A stretch of 64,000 nt of DNA from Morella rubra (lineage: Eukaryota; Streptophyta; Magnoliopsida; Fagales; Myricaceae). Of this stretch, positions 50,604 to 61,746 are shown piece by piece. The DNA lies in assembly GCA_003952965.2 (NCBI GenBank), contig CM025850.1, forward strand, positions 25,506,270 to 25,570,269, given 5' to 3'. Made by a program: the position numbers and the translations under genes. The notes under the pieces were generated by a model. That model saw only the letters and a program-made list of their open reading frames with translations, searched no databases and had not been told where the DNA came from. Positions within the stretch are counted from its first letter, which is position 1, and each line of letters starts with the position of its first letter.

Positions 50604-51377
50604 TAGGGCTGTAAACGAGCCGAGCCGAGCTGAGTAGTGATACATATGTTGAGCTCGAGCAAAATGCATAACAAGATATATGAATAGATATACATACATT
50701 AATATCAAACAAAATGACAACCTATTAAAAATATTTTGTTTTATATAAATGAAAAAATATTTAATTACATATGTTGTAACAAATATATTAAATTGAGCTT
50801 AGACTAAGGGGGTGTTTGTTTGCCAAAATTTCGGGGAATATTCCCGAAATTTTGGGAATCTTTACTTTATTGAGATTTTTTGGGGTTTGTGAAAGGTGAA
50901 GTATGTATGTGTAAAAGTTAAAAATTTTGGAGTGTGTTTGTTTTGCTGGAAATTTTCATGCCCCAAAATATTTTGGAAACAAACGGTACCTAAAATGCAT
51001 AACAAAATATATACTTATATATTCAAAAATGGCATATACATATATACATTTTATAACGTAACTTAATATGATAATATCATAAAAATTTAATATAAACCAT
51101 AACACATGCATATATATAGGGCTATATATATAATAGTAAGAATATAAATATATTTTTATTTACATATATCTTTTTAATTCGAGTTTTTAAATAAGCTCGA
51201 ATGAGCCGAGTCGAGCTTATATGAGTTTTGTTCGCAAGCTTATATCGAGCGAAGTCGAGTTTAAACGAGTTTGGCTCATTTAATATTCGAGTTAGAAATG
51301 GTGTTCGAACTCGGTTCGTTTATTAAGTGAACTGAGTTCGAGTTGTTCATGAACGACTCGGTTCATTTACAATCTTA
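50604..51377. mobile_element. hAT MITE rich in cgagc motifs, 774 bp
   Basis: Ends tagggctgtaaacgagccga and cggttcatttacaatctta are inverted. Flanks gttgccgc (50596-50603) and gttgtcgc (51378-51385) are an 8-bp target duplication with one mismatch. The subterminal regions repeat gagccgag/gctcgaa words. A Tourist-like MITE is nested inside. It sits just upstream of the GRF zinc-finger fragment. Confidence 0.85.
50808..50990 (+). mobile_element. Tourist-like MITE, copy 2
   Basis: 183 bp, from gggggtgtttgtttgcc to aaacaaacggtacc, flanked by taa on both sides (50805-50807, 50991-50993). Same length and orientation as the copy at 49013. Nested in the hAT MITE, so it is younger than that insertion. 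Confidence 0.85.
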
Positions 51378-51410
51378 GTTGTCGCATAAAGAAGCACCTA
51401 GAAGGGGGTT

Positions 51411-51644
51411 TCATGAGCGAGAAAAAGCCAGCATCTACAAGCTCCGTTAGGGAACCTCGAGGTGGTTGGGGGTGGCATGCTTGATCCTTTGGTATGCCAC
51501 TGCGGTTCAAGGGCAACCATCCGAACGTCTCTGATGGAAGGGAACCTGGGACGTAAATTCTATGGTTGCCCGTATTTTGGAGGAACCCCGGTAATGACGA
51601 CAATTAGATTTGGAGAAAAAATAGTTCTTGTACCTGTAATTTAG
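51411..51644 (+). pseudogene. GRF-type zinc-finger fragment
   Basis: A start region (ATG at 51413; MSEKKPAST) runs in one frame, while the zinc finger lies in another: CHCGSRATIRTSLMEGNLGR followed by KFYGCPYF. The spacing C-x-C...C fits zf-GRF, a domain of many small plant proteins and of some transposon-linked genes. After GGTP there is a possible donor (gtaatg). The frame change and the absence of the rest of the finger suggest a fragment, but a sequencing error or unseen exons are possible. Confidence 0.6.
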
Positions 51645-51649
51645 GGTTA

Positions 51650-53521
51650 TAGTCACTCATAATCTATTCGTTTGTTTTTTTCAAAATGTGAACATGTGGC
51701 TTGTCGTGTAAAGAACATGAAATCACACATTTGTGCTCCCATTGTTTGAAATGGTTATTATTAGGCACAGATTTGATATCATAGCATAAAAATTGAACAA
51801 GCCAAAGTGATTGGACGTTGGATGATGTAAATGATGAATGATTCTTGTCTGCTGCGTTATATATGCTATATATCTCTGTGCATGTATTATGGAGCTATGG
51901 TGAGTTTTAATCTGAATGAAATTAAAACACATGTGTGACTTATGTGCTTGGATTTAGTTTCTACTGTGTGCTTATGGAGTATTGACATTCGACCTATAAG
52001 TATATATACTGTCTGTCCATTGCATTAAAATGAAAGTCCCACAGTTTCTACCATTTGTACCCTAGGGAAAGAGTCTCTAGAATACGAAGTTCTTACAACA
52101 ACTAGTCTAAATGTTTTAGATCCTGACAAGATGCAAATCAGAGCTTGTGGGAAAGAAAAAAAAATATATAAGAAAAGCAAGATGTAACTTTAGTGATGCA
52201 AATGAGCGTGCAAAATTGGAGACCCACTATGCAGGAAAATTGGAAGATGCTATTGAATAGACTTGACATAAATGACAGACCCTTCAAAACTGTAATCACT
52301 CCCACCTCTCTGTCATCCTATAGTCAAGTAACTCAACACAACCTGTCCAAATACTCAACACAACTTGTCCAAATATTCAAAACTAGACTCATATCCCAGA
52401 TTCATATCACACCAGCCATATACTCCCAAAATCAACTTCAAATCAGTTTCAGCTAAAATCTGTCCATATAATTCAGATATGCCAACATTCAGTTCAGGCA
52501 TACACAAAACATAGTGAAATCAGATCATACAACTTGAGACCATACAAACTAGTTCAAGATATGCCAACAGTCAGTTCAGCATACACAAAACATAATCCAT
52601 CCTCAAAATGCTAGGAGAATACAAGCTGGCCATTCCTTACTAACATTCCAGTCATTACTGGTTCACAACACCATTTACTATCTACTACCAATAAAAAAAA
52701 AAGGGAAATAAAAAAAACTAAACCCAGCAGTCTTCGTAATCCTTTAAGTGTGCTGAGTCACTCCATTGCACCCTTCTGGTGTTTCTTGTGTAGTTGCCAC
52801 CCCCGTATCATGCATTTCATAAACCCAGGAAAATTAGAAAATATCATCTGTATATTAGATCTTCAAAAAGAATCCAACAAATGCCACTGACAAACATTGA
52901 CTTCCTCTTCAAAAACTAGATTTTTATAAATACCTGACGACATCTCTCCATGTGCACGAACATGCATTGTTTTTTTTTTTTACAATCGTCGCTCCAATCC
53001 AAGGACTTGATGGTGTTGTGAAAACAAATAGAAAAAAAAACAAAAAAACAAAGCTTGAAAATTTTCAAGATTCAGGCTTGGCTTGTCTAGGCTTCAAGAG
53101 AACAATGCTTGGCTTAAGGAAATTGGGGGGGACCATTTCTTGTAAGATTTAGTACAAATTCTGTCGTGGCAGAGTAGCTGCCGTTTATTTTATAATGAAT
53201 GGCTTAAATTTTAAGAATTGGACCATGTGCAATACCCTAGGTATTGTAGAGGATCCTCGTCCACGCAAGGGATCGAGCCTCGTCCCCAATATATATAGCA
53301 ACCGATTTCCATATTTGTCTTTTACAGGCTTATTTCCATATTTGTTGTTTGGATAGATTTTTTTTCTTTGATTTTTATATTAGGGCTAAAGTTGCTTCGT
53401 CAGATTTAGAGAGAGGGAGCTTTGTCTATGCGACGTTTGGGCACTGTGCACAGATGGGACGCCTGACAAGCGCCAGTGCGTATGCCTTACAGATGAGACA
53501 GAAACGTAGAAGGGGAAAAAT
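51650..53521. other. Intergenic region after the GRF fragment
   Basis: Holds a direct repeat of about 37 bp (atatgccaaca.tcagttca and acacaaaacata, near 52475 and 52559). No gene recognised; frames at 52193-52456 and 53349-53546 are unsupported. Confidence 0.5.
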
Positions 53522-53555
53522 ATTCGGTCACCTGAATTGCAGGTGATCCCCATCC
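53522..53555 (+). repeat. 34-bp terminal-type repeat, copy 1
   Basis: attcggtcacctgaattgca followed by ggtgatccccatcc, itself a short palindrome (tcacctg...caggtga). An inverted copy with three differences or fewer lies at 61713-61746. Sequence outside the 34 bp is unrelated. Confidence 0.7.
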
Positions 53556-54069
53556 AAAATTAATTGCGCTGAGTGACGGCTGACAGAACTCCGAAGTCGC
53601 AGTCCCATTCCATAAAAAACACAGAGAAGTGACGGCTGAAACAAGTTACGCAGAGGGACCGTGTCGTCCAATTCTAAATGGATCAAGTCGCTTTCCGATT
53701 TAGCAGTTAGTCATGAACATAATCACCACACGTGCCCTTCACGTGTCGGTTATATTTTTTTCCCCCGTTTTAACAACATAAATTCATAATGTCCGTTTAG
53801 AAGTTCCAAGTGGTCATTTTCACAACATACATCCCCTCCCCACTTACGACGTTGTGCCCTAGCGGTAGATGCGGTGCCTTGAAACCACTATCGTTGCCCT
53901 GTATCTTTTTTTGAATTAGCCAACCAGCCGTCAAAATTGGCCACTATTTGCTATTCTCTTCAAGCACCCATAAACCTTTTGCGATTCCCATTCGTCATTT
54001 CGCGTTAGCAGTACAAGGCCATTAACGTTGGGTTCTTATTGAATACTTCCCCGACCTGCAACGAAGACT

Positions 54070-54826
54070 ATGTCAGACGGTGGCCGCCACAGAGGGAACC
54101 CAGCACGGTGTTTTATTCTGGACCTGCCGGAGGAACTGATCAGGGACATTTTACTTCGCATTGTGCGATCGGGATCGCTGGGAATTTTATCCTTTATGCT
54201 AGCGAACCGCCGCTGCCGGTTCCACGTACTTTACAATCATCAGTTGGTATCCACTGTAAGGATAGAAAGACTGCCCCCGCAAGGATCACGACCGGACTTG
54301 GTCATTCAACGCATCCAACGTTTCTGTGCCATGAGTAATCCCGATGTCCTGTTCTTGCGGGGCATGGAGCTGGCGGTGGAAAACCCAGTTGGGAGTCGAG
54401 ATTATAGGACTGGAGGTCCATGCTCAGGTATTCTCGGATAATTGGGAGCAACCAGGGGGAATACATTCACCAAATTTTTCGAGCGATAAGCGGGAGGAAT
54501 CTGAATCACGTTGCAGAGGCAATGGTGGGTTGAGCTATCGGCTCGGTCCGGCTTTGGCGCAGATAGAGAGAGCTCGAGTACGTGAGGCCTTTGTGCCCTT
54601 GTGGGGTGAACGTGTTTTTTCGGCATTGACGCGGCCCATAACTTGCACAAGAAATCGCTGCCACATCCCACCAATTTCGTACTGGTTTGAACTCTGGGAA
54701 TCGGACCCCGATATATTTGATTATCTATGCGTCGGGTGCTGGGGTCTTATGGAGGTTATTCATTTTTTAATGTCATGTAATCCTAACGGGGTGCAGGTGC
54801 ATATCCACCGAACCACTCGTAACTGA
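54070..54826 (+). pseudogene. F-box protein gene, frameshifted
   Basis: Starts MSDGGRHRGNPARCFILDLP; the F-box follows (LDLPEELIRDILLRIV, then SFMLANRRCRFHVLYN). The next phrase NPDVLFLRGMEL is typical of plant F-box proteins of the At2g35280/At1g67623 sort, which recruit targets to SCF ubiquitin ligases. This frame stops at 54439-54441. The continuing C-terminal part, with a Cys pair (CVGC) near 54730-54760, lies in another frame and ends at 54824-54826. A single-exon gene with a +1 shift is the simplest reading; an intron or base-calling error could also explain it. No transcript evidence. Confidence 0.6.
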
Positions 54827-55289
54827 ATTGGCTGCGGAAGGTGACATTTCTGTTCCATAATATCATTTTGTTGTTTGCCAATATAGTTAACTACTTTCGA
54901 ATGGCCGAATTTATGGGTGTCTTTAATATTGATAAACTGATGTTAATTTTCAGCAACATGCAATTTTTAATCTTTTACCAATACCATCTTATTTATTGTG
55001 TTGTTTACCATACGACAGAGATGTTTGTAGAATGGATGTTTTCAGATGTTGCGGACCAGATATAGTCCTTCCGCAGTAAATTTAATTGCATGTCATCACT
55101 GGTGTACACAGTCTAAATTTTGAAAGCAAAGAATGCTTCAATGTCAAAACTCAAAACTCAAAAGATGGTCTGCCAAACAGCAATTCAAACAAAAATTAGG
55201 GACTAGATTGGAGGATCTAGCCAAAAATATGCATATTACTCAGTTGCTCAATGTTCTTTGCAGACAAAGCATCCATGTGTCATTTGTAT

Positions 55290-55400
55290 TATTAGTGGTT
55301 GTAGTTCATTTTTAAGTGGTCTAGTTGTAGTTCATTCATGTTCTCATTGGTTGTAGTTCATTTTTTGTTGATAAGTGGTTGTAGTTCAATCTGTTGTAAT
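55290..55400 (+). repeat. Short direct repeats ggttgtagttcat
   Basis: Four near copies of (t)ggttgtagttcatt at irregular spacing of about 27-30 bp. No function is visible. Confidence 0.7.
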
Positions 55401-55496
55401 TTATATCTTTATTTTGTTCTGGTGGTATTTTCATATATTTAAGCGTGTCTTGTGAAGTCCATCCATCTATGTTTACACTCGTGTTTGATCCATGTC

Positions 55497-55676
55497 AGGG
55501 CAAGCAAAATTCAGAAATTCTTCCTTGACTTCGTCAAATTCAAAGTGTTGGGTGCGGAGTTGCACGAATACTACTGCGGAGTCAAAGCACCTTTGAAGAC
55601 ATCTTGGACATATGTGGATGGTTTCGAAGATAGCGTGGACAAGGCCCCTTCAATGATTGTCATCTATTTTTAGTTG
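55497..55676 (+). other. Conserved-looking terminal exon of unknown protein
   Basis: After an acceptor-like gtcag at 55494-55498, a frame reads KIQKFFLDFVKFKVLGAELH, then HEYYCGVKAPLKTSWTYVDG, FEDSVDKAPSM and a stop near 55671. The composition is protein-like and the frame is cleaner than its surroundings. I do not recognise the family. No upstream exon was found, so this may be a fragment left by a duplication. Confidence 0.3.
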
Positions 55677-56467
55677 TAATTGTAGATTTGTTTAGCTGTG
55701 TTGAATTATGTTCTGTCCTTTAGTGTCCGTATAAATGACAAACCTTGGCTGTGTGCTATTTAGTATATATGTTCGAATTGGTATCTGATATTGTTGAATG
55801 GCACTTTCAGCTATGGACCTATTGATTTATGTCAAGTAAGATCGTACTAATAAGTTACTTTCTGTTTCATGCCTCGTATATCATCAGTATATATATTAAT
55901 GGCTATGTGCACTTATCGTTCTGTGTTTTCAAACTTCATGATAAGTATTTCGATTAAACAAAACAATAAGTGCATTAATTCATGGCAGCACACCCATTCT
56001 AGCTCCAGTAGGACCAGTACTCTAATTCTGCCCTGAACATCGGACTTTATTTGCGCATTGGACCATCGCATGCAGAGGTAAATAAGTATGGAAGAATTTT
56101 GTACCAGCCACGTACGATCCAGTGGCAAGGACCAGAACATTACCAACAGCCATAAATAGAGATAAATAAAAATTTGTTGCCAGGGGCAGATCTATGGTAA
56201 TTCGGGAATTAGGCAAAATTTTGCAGTGGTACAGTCTATAAAATTTGTTATATTTTGAAAATAACATATTAGTAACAATTAGTATCGTTCAACGTGCACA
56301 GAAAATATGTGCAAATTACACTTAAAACACATTTAATATCTAAAGAAAGGTAATTAAGGCAGAGATTTTGTTTTTGTTTTATTTTGTTTTGCTCTTTTTT
56401 CAAAATTTCTTACCATATGCCAACCCGTATGCCAATTGACCTCATAATAATATTATAATGTGTTAAA

Positions 56468-56760
56468 TTTAAGGGAAATTTACTTTTCAGTCACTAAGTT
56501 TTACCCTCCTTTTCATTTTTAGTCCTGAAACTTAATGAGTCGAATTTTTAGTCCTTTAATTTTCATCCCTTTCAAATGTTAGACATCCTTCCGTTATCCT
56601 CAAGATCCGTCACCCTAAGTAACAAAATTTTCATACACATAAGCATATCTCTCCAAGTCAGCATCCACTTTCCACGTTAGCAAGGACATCTTATTTTATG
56701 TCCTAAACTATCAATTAAATAGAACGCTACGTTTTGCACAAGCCGAAAGTTTCCTCCGCA
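56468..56760 (+). repeat. Dispersed repeat 'tttagtcact...', copy 1
   Basis: gggaaatttacttttcagtc, then agttttaccctcc and ttttagtcct phrases. A diverged copy in the same orientation lies at 59527-59720. It is of the LTR/MITE type often seen in plant genomes; ends not defined. Confidence 0.6.
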
Positions 56761-56867
56761 ACAGCTTAAGTCTCTCCTTCCCCTATTTAAGCAACGGTCA
56801 AGTTTGTTGGTTTATATCTGTTTATGTAGTAACTAATTTAAAATCTGAGTTATGTTGGATTGGTGGT

Positions 56868-57300
56868 TGTAGAGAGGGTTGGAGTTGGAGCTGTGTGTCT
56901 AGGTAGGGGACAAAAGAGTTTAAAGCTGAAGTTACTACCATTGAGAGTATCCATCATGTGCATCTAGTCAAGCTCAAAGGGTTCTGTGCCAACAGGACTC
57001 ACCGGCTTCTTGTCTATGAGTACCTAGGCAACGGGCCATTGGATAAATGGATTTTCAACAAGGAATACAATCACTTGTTGGATTGGGATACCTAATATTT
57101 AATATTGCTTTGGGCACTGCAAAGGGTTTGGCTTATCTACGCGAGGACTGTGAGGTGAAGATTCCCCAGTGTGATATTAAACCAGAAAATGTTCTTCTAG
57201 ATGATAAATTTGTTGCAAAAGTTTCAGACTTCGGTATGGCTAAGCTAATAGACCGAGAAGAAAGCATGGTGTATACAATGCTAAGGGGTAAAATTCGTAA
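56868..57300 (+). pseudogene. S-receptor-like kinase (SD2-5 type) fragment
   Basis: Broken frames give VGVGAVCLG (glycine loop remains), EFKAEVTTIESIHHVHLVKL, then [19 protein letters not shown] and LLDWDT. In another frame follow [39 protein letters not shown] and the DFG motif in SDFGMAKL. This is the kinase domain of a G-type lectin S-receptor-like kinase. The catalytic H of the H-C-D motif is replaced by Q (PQCD). The lysine of the ATP site is missing, and the domain stops after TMLRG. No lectin part is present. A dead partial copy, probably from local duplication of a gene family. Confidence 0.8.
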
Positions 57301-57400
57301 ACAAACTTGGGGAAGAAGTGTAGTTGGGATAGTTGGACGGCGACGGGCGATGAAGGGCTGGACTGTTTTAGACTCTGAGACACCCAAATGATTTCAGGGG

Positions 57401-57961
57401 CAAATGGCGGGTCAAGATGAACTAGGTTAGAATTTACATAAAATGGGTCGGTTTGTGCTTAAGAGAGGGTCAAATATTTTTAAATGATGTGGCAGCTTTA
57501 AAACCGCTGGATCGTGGGGATTTCATCTTAACCGTTGCTCATAATTGCCCATGACATTAGTGCCAAGGACAGTAACCGAACCCCACGCCAGGTGCTCAAT
57601 GCACTACCAGTGAATATAGGAATTTATTAGAATATCTTCTTAATGCGTCACTAACGCGTATGGATCAAAGGGGAGGGGAGACTTAGCTGGGGAAAATTTC
57701 GTCTCCCCTTTGCAAAACGCTGCGTTCAGTTAAGTTACTCCAGAATAATATTTGTTCTTTTTTAAAAGAAGATAAACGCAGTTAATTAAGTGTTTCCGTT
57801 GGACAAAGATTGTCGTTTTTGTCTTCATTCCAAAGAGATAAACGCGGATTTAGAAAAAAAAAAAAAGATTGAAATCAAATAACATAATCCCAACACTAAA
57901 AAATATTACAAAAAATAAAAAATAGGCCAGCTGCAGACACTGCCTTTGGTTGCGCGACGTC
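57401..57961. other. Intergenic stretch
   Basis: AT-rich, no recognised gene or element between the kinase fragment and the possible gene on the minus strand. Confidence 0.5.
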
Positions 57962-58664
57962 CTAGATACTATCACGGTCGTCGCCGGATGAGTTCGCATG
58001 GTGTCCCATGAAATTCTCCCAGTCGTAGCACTCCTCACTTGATGAACCACCGCTCCCATCGGTGTCCTCCAGCTCATCCCATAAGGTAATCTGCGGATTC
58101 AACAGACGCATTAATTTGAGCCATGAAAGACTAATATTGTTACGTACATATATAATTTAAAGAACACTTGGGCCATTTACAAATGCATGCATGTCAAACG
58201 TGCATGTAATGGATGGAGATTAAAATCGATCGGAAATATGTGTACCCACACCGTACCTGGTCTGCGTCTCTGCATGGAAGCCCTCGAGCAGTGTTTGGGG
58301 TAGGCCGGTCCGCCACATCCCGTGTCCGTCACAATTTTCTGGGCCGAGAGGACGGCTTGGCAAGAGAGGGGAAGAGGAAGAGGATGGCTCCCTTACCCGA
58401 CGTCGCGCCCTACTTGTTGTGGCAGGAGGAGAGTTTCCGCGTGGATGTGTGGTAGAAAAGGGTGGTGGGCTCGGTGGAATGTGAACGACATCATGGGGAG
58501 CGGGAGAGTTCACCAAGTTTGGGCTCGAACGTCGTTCTATAGAAGGACGATAGCATCGGAGGGAAGTAGGCGTCATGGCGGCGGAGAACGATGTCCCAGA
58601 CCACCTCTGCCAGGTCGCTGGATGATGAATCGGTGGTGCTGGCAGAGGATGTTGGCGTGGCCAT
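57962..58664 (-). CDS. Possible small unknown gene
   Basis: On the minus strand an ATG at 58662-58664 opens MATPTSSASTTDSSSSDLAE and continues VVWDIVLRRHDAYFPPM up to a stop about 58500. A later exon in the same frame ends at a good donor (CAG|GTACGG, 58257). A last exon 57962-58090, preceded by CGCAG, reads ITLWDELEDTDGSGGSSSEE and ends DDRDSI and TAG. Phase is kept between these two. The middle part needs a further intron that I could not place. GC content is higher than in the surroundings, as for a gene. No family recognised; an acidic, Ser-rich C-terminus is all that can be said. It could be a decayed gene. Confidence 0.35.
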
Positions 58665-58973
58665 GGGGAGTTGTCGACGGTTTGAAAAACTACACTGAGT
58701 TAATTTACTTAGAACGGTACTAGGGATTCAAAGGTGTGTTTGGCGGATATAATGAAAGGTGCGATATATATGGGGTGAAGTGGACTAATATATAGGCGCC
58801 ACCGAATACGAAAGGTTTATGCTACAGATGGTTACGAAACGTGCAGCCAAAATCCAAAAAGGTGTGATTGATAGGCGCGATCTTATACCGTTATACGTAA
58901 GGTTTCTAGATTACAAAAGGTTTCAGCCGAAATCCTTGTAGGCGTGCACTCGTGCCGTAGGGGTCGAGGAGGA

Positions 58974-59183
58974 GGGGAAAAGATTCAGTCCAAAGGGGTG
59001 TGTTCAAAGTTAATCAAAGGGACGGTCAAGATTTAAAACAATACATCTAAGGGCTAGGATTTTGCCACTTCATTTAATGAGACATGAGACAAATACAAAT
59101 CCTAACCCTTGGATGTATTGTTTTAAATCTTGACTGTCTTTTGATTAACTTTGAACACACCCTTTGGACTGAATCTTTTCCCC
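58974..59183. mobile_element. Foldback MITE, 210 bp
   Basis: Long nearly perfect inverted arms, from ggggaaaagattcagtcc to ggactgaatcttttcccc, with only about 30 bp between them. A transcript would fold into a hairpin of about 85-90 bp. Target duplication not identified. Confidence 0.85.
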
Positions 59184-59526
59184 AGAGTGTAATTAATTAT
59201 TCACTGCTGGATTGAATAAGCCGAATAACGCGTGTTGGCTCAGGCCTTAGTGGACGTGGACAATTTCGGCTGGAATTTTCACGGATCGTGGCGTGTGTCA
59301 TTCTGTCATAGGCGGTGGGTTCTGGGGGGTAGAGTCAAAAGATACAACTTGTATTCCGGATGGGGGATGCGTACGACAGATCCAACTAATTAACTGCAGT
59401 GACCGATTTAATAAATATCGCACACTACCAAAAAGGGTGGGATTACGAATGGGTGCTTTTTCCAAACTCCTTCAAAAGTGGGGTCCGAATTTCAGTGTAC
59501 TTGGTTATATATGTTATTTGATTCTT

Positions 59527-59720
59527 ATGGGAAATTTGCTTTTTAGTCACTAGGTTTTACACCCTTTTTAATTTTAGTCCTGTATTTTAATGGGTCCAAA
59601 TTTTAGTCCTTAATCTTTCATCCTTGAAAAATTTAGTCCTTCCATTATTCTGCGTGAGTCCCTTTAACAGGAATGAGTTTACACGTCAGCAATACCATAC
59701 ACGTCACTCACTGTGCTCTA
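59527..59720 (+). repeat. Dispersed repeat 'tttagtcact...', copy 2
   Basis: gggaaatttgctttttagtc and later ttttagtcct phrases parallel the copy at 56468. Divergence is visible by eye, so both are old. Confidence 0.6.
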
Positions 59721-60330
59721 CCTCAGCTTTTTGGAAGTTGTCATTCTCCCCTAAACGACACCCAACAGATTTCATTTAAAATTTATGAGACGGTACTGCG
59801 TTTGGAACAGCTTGAAGACTACCTTCCAAGGCCGCCATGTAACGCTGCGTTTTCTCTAGGATGCAGATCCCTTTCAAGAAGGCTGCGTTTTGCTAATTAA
59901 GCTTAATTTTCCGTTTCTATATCAGATGCAGCATTTTGCACCCCTTGCAGAACCATTAAGACGAGATAGCTAGTCTTAGTGGATGCAAGCAGTCGGCTGT
60001 GCATCAAGTCCCCCTTCTAACAAACAAGATAAGACAAGAAAGAATATAACAGCTTATTTGATTCTGATTTGTCAAGCTAAGTGTAACTTGAACAAGAGGA
60101 AGCTACAAAGAATCTCCAATACCCATGAATTAAAATATATGCCCAACTCCTTTCAAACTCGACTCGAAAGAGCTAAGAGGCAGGGACGTTCTTTCTTTTA
60201 GAGAAATCTCGAGCGTCTGCACTCAGAAGGAAGACTTCGAGGGAAAGCGTTTCTTTTTTAAGGTGTTTAAAGAAGTGTAGAAACAGAATGGACAGTTTCA
60301 AGATGCTGATTTTTCTCTCCAGCACTGCAT

Positions 60331-60416
60331 GTGTCGACACATTGGTAGACTAGTGTCGACACATCTCACTGACACCCGATAGCATATTTCCAACCACTTT
60401 TAAGGTGTCGACACAT
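60331..60416. repeat. Three copies of the palindrome gtgtcgacacat
   Basis: Exact copies at 60331-60342, 60353-60364 and 60405-60416. tcgac-rich motifs are common in plant Copia LTRs, as in the LTR at 3704 of this window, so this may be a piece of an LTR. LTR ends were not found. Confidence 0.6.
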
Positions 60417-61140
60417 GCTGCAAATAATTTGAAAATACTGAAATGTTGCCAGCTCATTAAAATGCTCCAAAATGTCATGGATCATGCATTAATGGCCTTG
60501 TTAATTTTTATGATTAGGATTAGGATTATCCTAGATTTCGTCCTTGCAATGATCATGTATTAATGGCCTTGTTACTATACTAAAGGTTAAATTAATTGTC
60601 TCAGTCAAAAACAAAATTTCCTCTTAATGTTGTGTCTATTTTATTTTATTCCAATTTGTTCGCATGAATTTGAATAAAGCTGAGTATATGCATGTAACTG
60701 TTTAACCTTGTTCTCGTGCAAAACCTTGATAAAAAAAAATAGGGATATCATTATGTCCTTTTCAGTTGTCCTTTTATAGTCTAAATAATCAAAGTTGTTT
60801 AATTGTCTTTTGCTTAGCCAGCGATATCTTGTTTGATCACAAAAATAGCATTCGTTGACACCGAAAGAAAAGCAAATTAATGCGCAGAAGCGATCTGATC
60901 TAGGAAAGTAGTAATGGTTTCTTCTCTCTTTGAACGCTTTTTAGAAAAGGAAAAAATAATAATAATAAATGTTTTAATGTTCTGACTTCTGATCCATATA
61001 TTCCCCTTGCCATACGCAGGACATCTAGGCGCTTATAGGCTCTCAAATTTATCATAGAACGAGAAGGGCAACGTGAGGATCTAAATGGTCTGTCCAAAGA
61101 AATTCTGCTGTGGGGCCTGCTTGGAGTCTTTTAGATGGAC

Positions 61141-61174
61141 TTGACTTGACTAATTTGAGTTGACGTGACTTGAC
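61141..61174 (+). promoter_or_regulatory. Cluster of TTGAC (W-box core) motifs
   Basis: Four TTGAC cores at 61141, 61146, 61160 and 61170. WRKY factors bind TTGAC(C/T); two copies here read TTGACT. No gene start was found close by, so this may be chance. Confidence 0.25.
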
Positions 61175-61712
61175 TTTTAGAGGCTTTCGTTGCAACTAGG
61201 GACTAGGGAGAAGGACTTTGCATTCGCTTTACTCATCAAAAGGAGAAAGCTGAGATTTTGTTTCACGCGTGATTGCCCATGGCGTGTATGTGACGGTGCC
61301 TCTACGTTAATTAAATGCAGCGGAAGTGCATTGATTCAGCCACCAGCTTGTCTAATTGGAATTTGACATTCTTAACAGAATTGCTGATGCTTGCCGACAA
61401 TACAAAGGTTTGGATCGGATCCCTGTAGACGATCCTCGTCCAGTTTGGAGATGCGTGGCTAAAAAGAGTGCAAGCAGCTACATTGTTTGGGGCAAAACAA
61501 AAATTATTTATTGTTTTGCATAATCCAAATGCAAACATGAATTTTTGAGACATTACAATGACGTTTTAGCCCCTATTACTTGCATTTGTAATGTCGCTTT
61601 TACCCCAAAGTCAATTTAACCAAAAATTCGAATAAGCAGTTTCTGTCTCTTATCTGAAGTCGTCCACTTTAAAACTGATGCGTTGGAAAGAGAGTCGTGA
61701 CAGTAATTCCCC

Positions 61713-61746
61713 GGATGAGGATCACCTGCAATTTAGGTGACCGAAT
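61713..61746 (-). repeat. 34-bp terminal-type repeat, copy 2
   Basis: Inverted partner of 53522-53555, facing it across about 8.2 kb. It may be one end of a dispersed element, or the pair may be terminal repeats of one element. Confidence 0.7.

Larger units (their letters stand above)
59184..61712. other. Intergenic region
   Basis: Contains dispersed repeat copy 2, the gtgtcgacacat triple, a ~20-bp direct repeat (attaatggccttgtta near 60487 and 60558) and a TTGAC cluster. Reading frames of 60-90 codons here have no support. Confidence 0.5.

Noticed and set aside
60900..61100. Minus-strand frame of 65 codons
   Set aside because: No family resemblance, splice context or codon pattern to support it.
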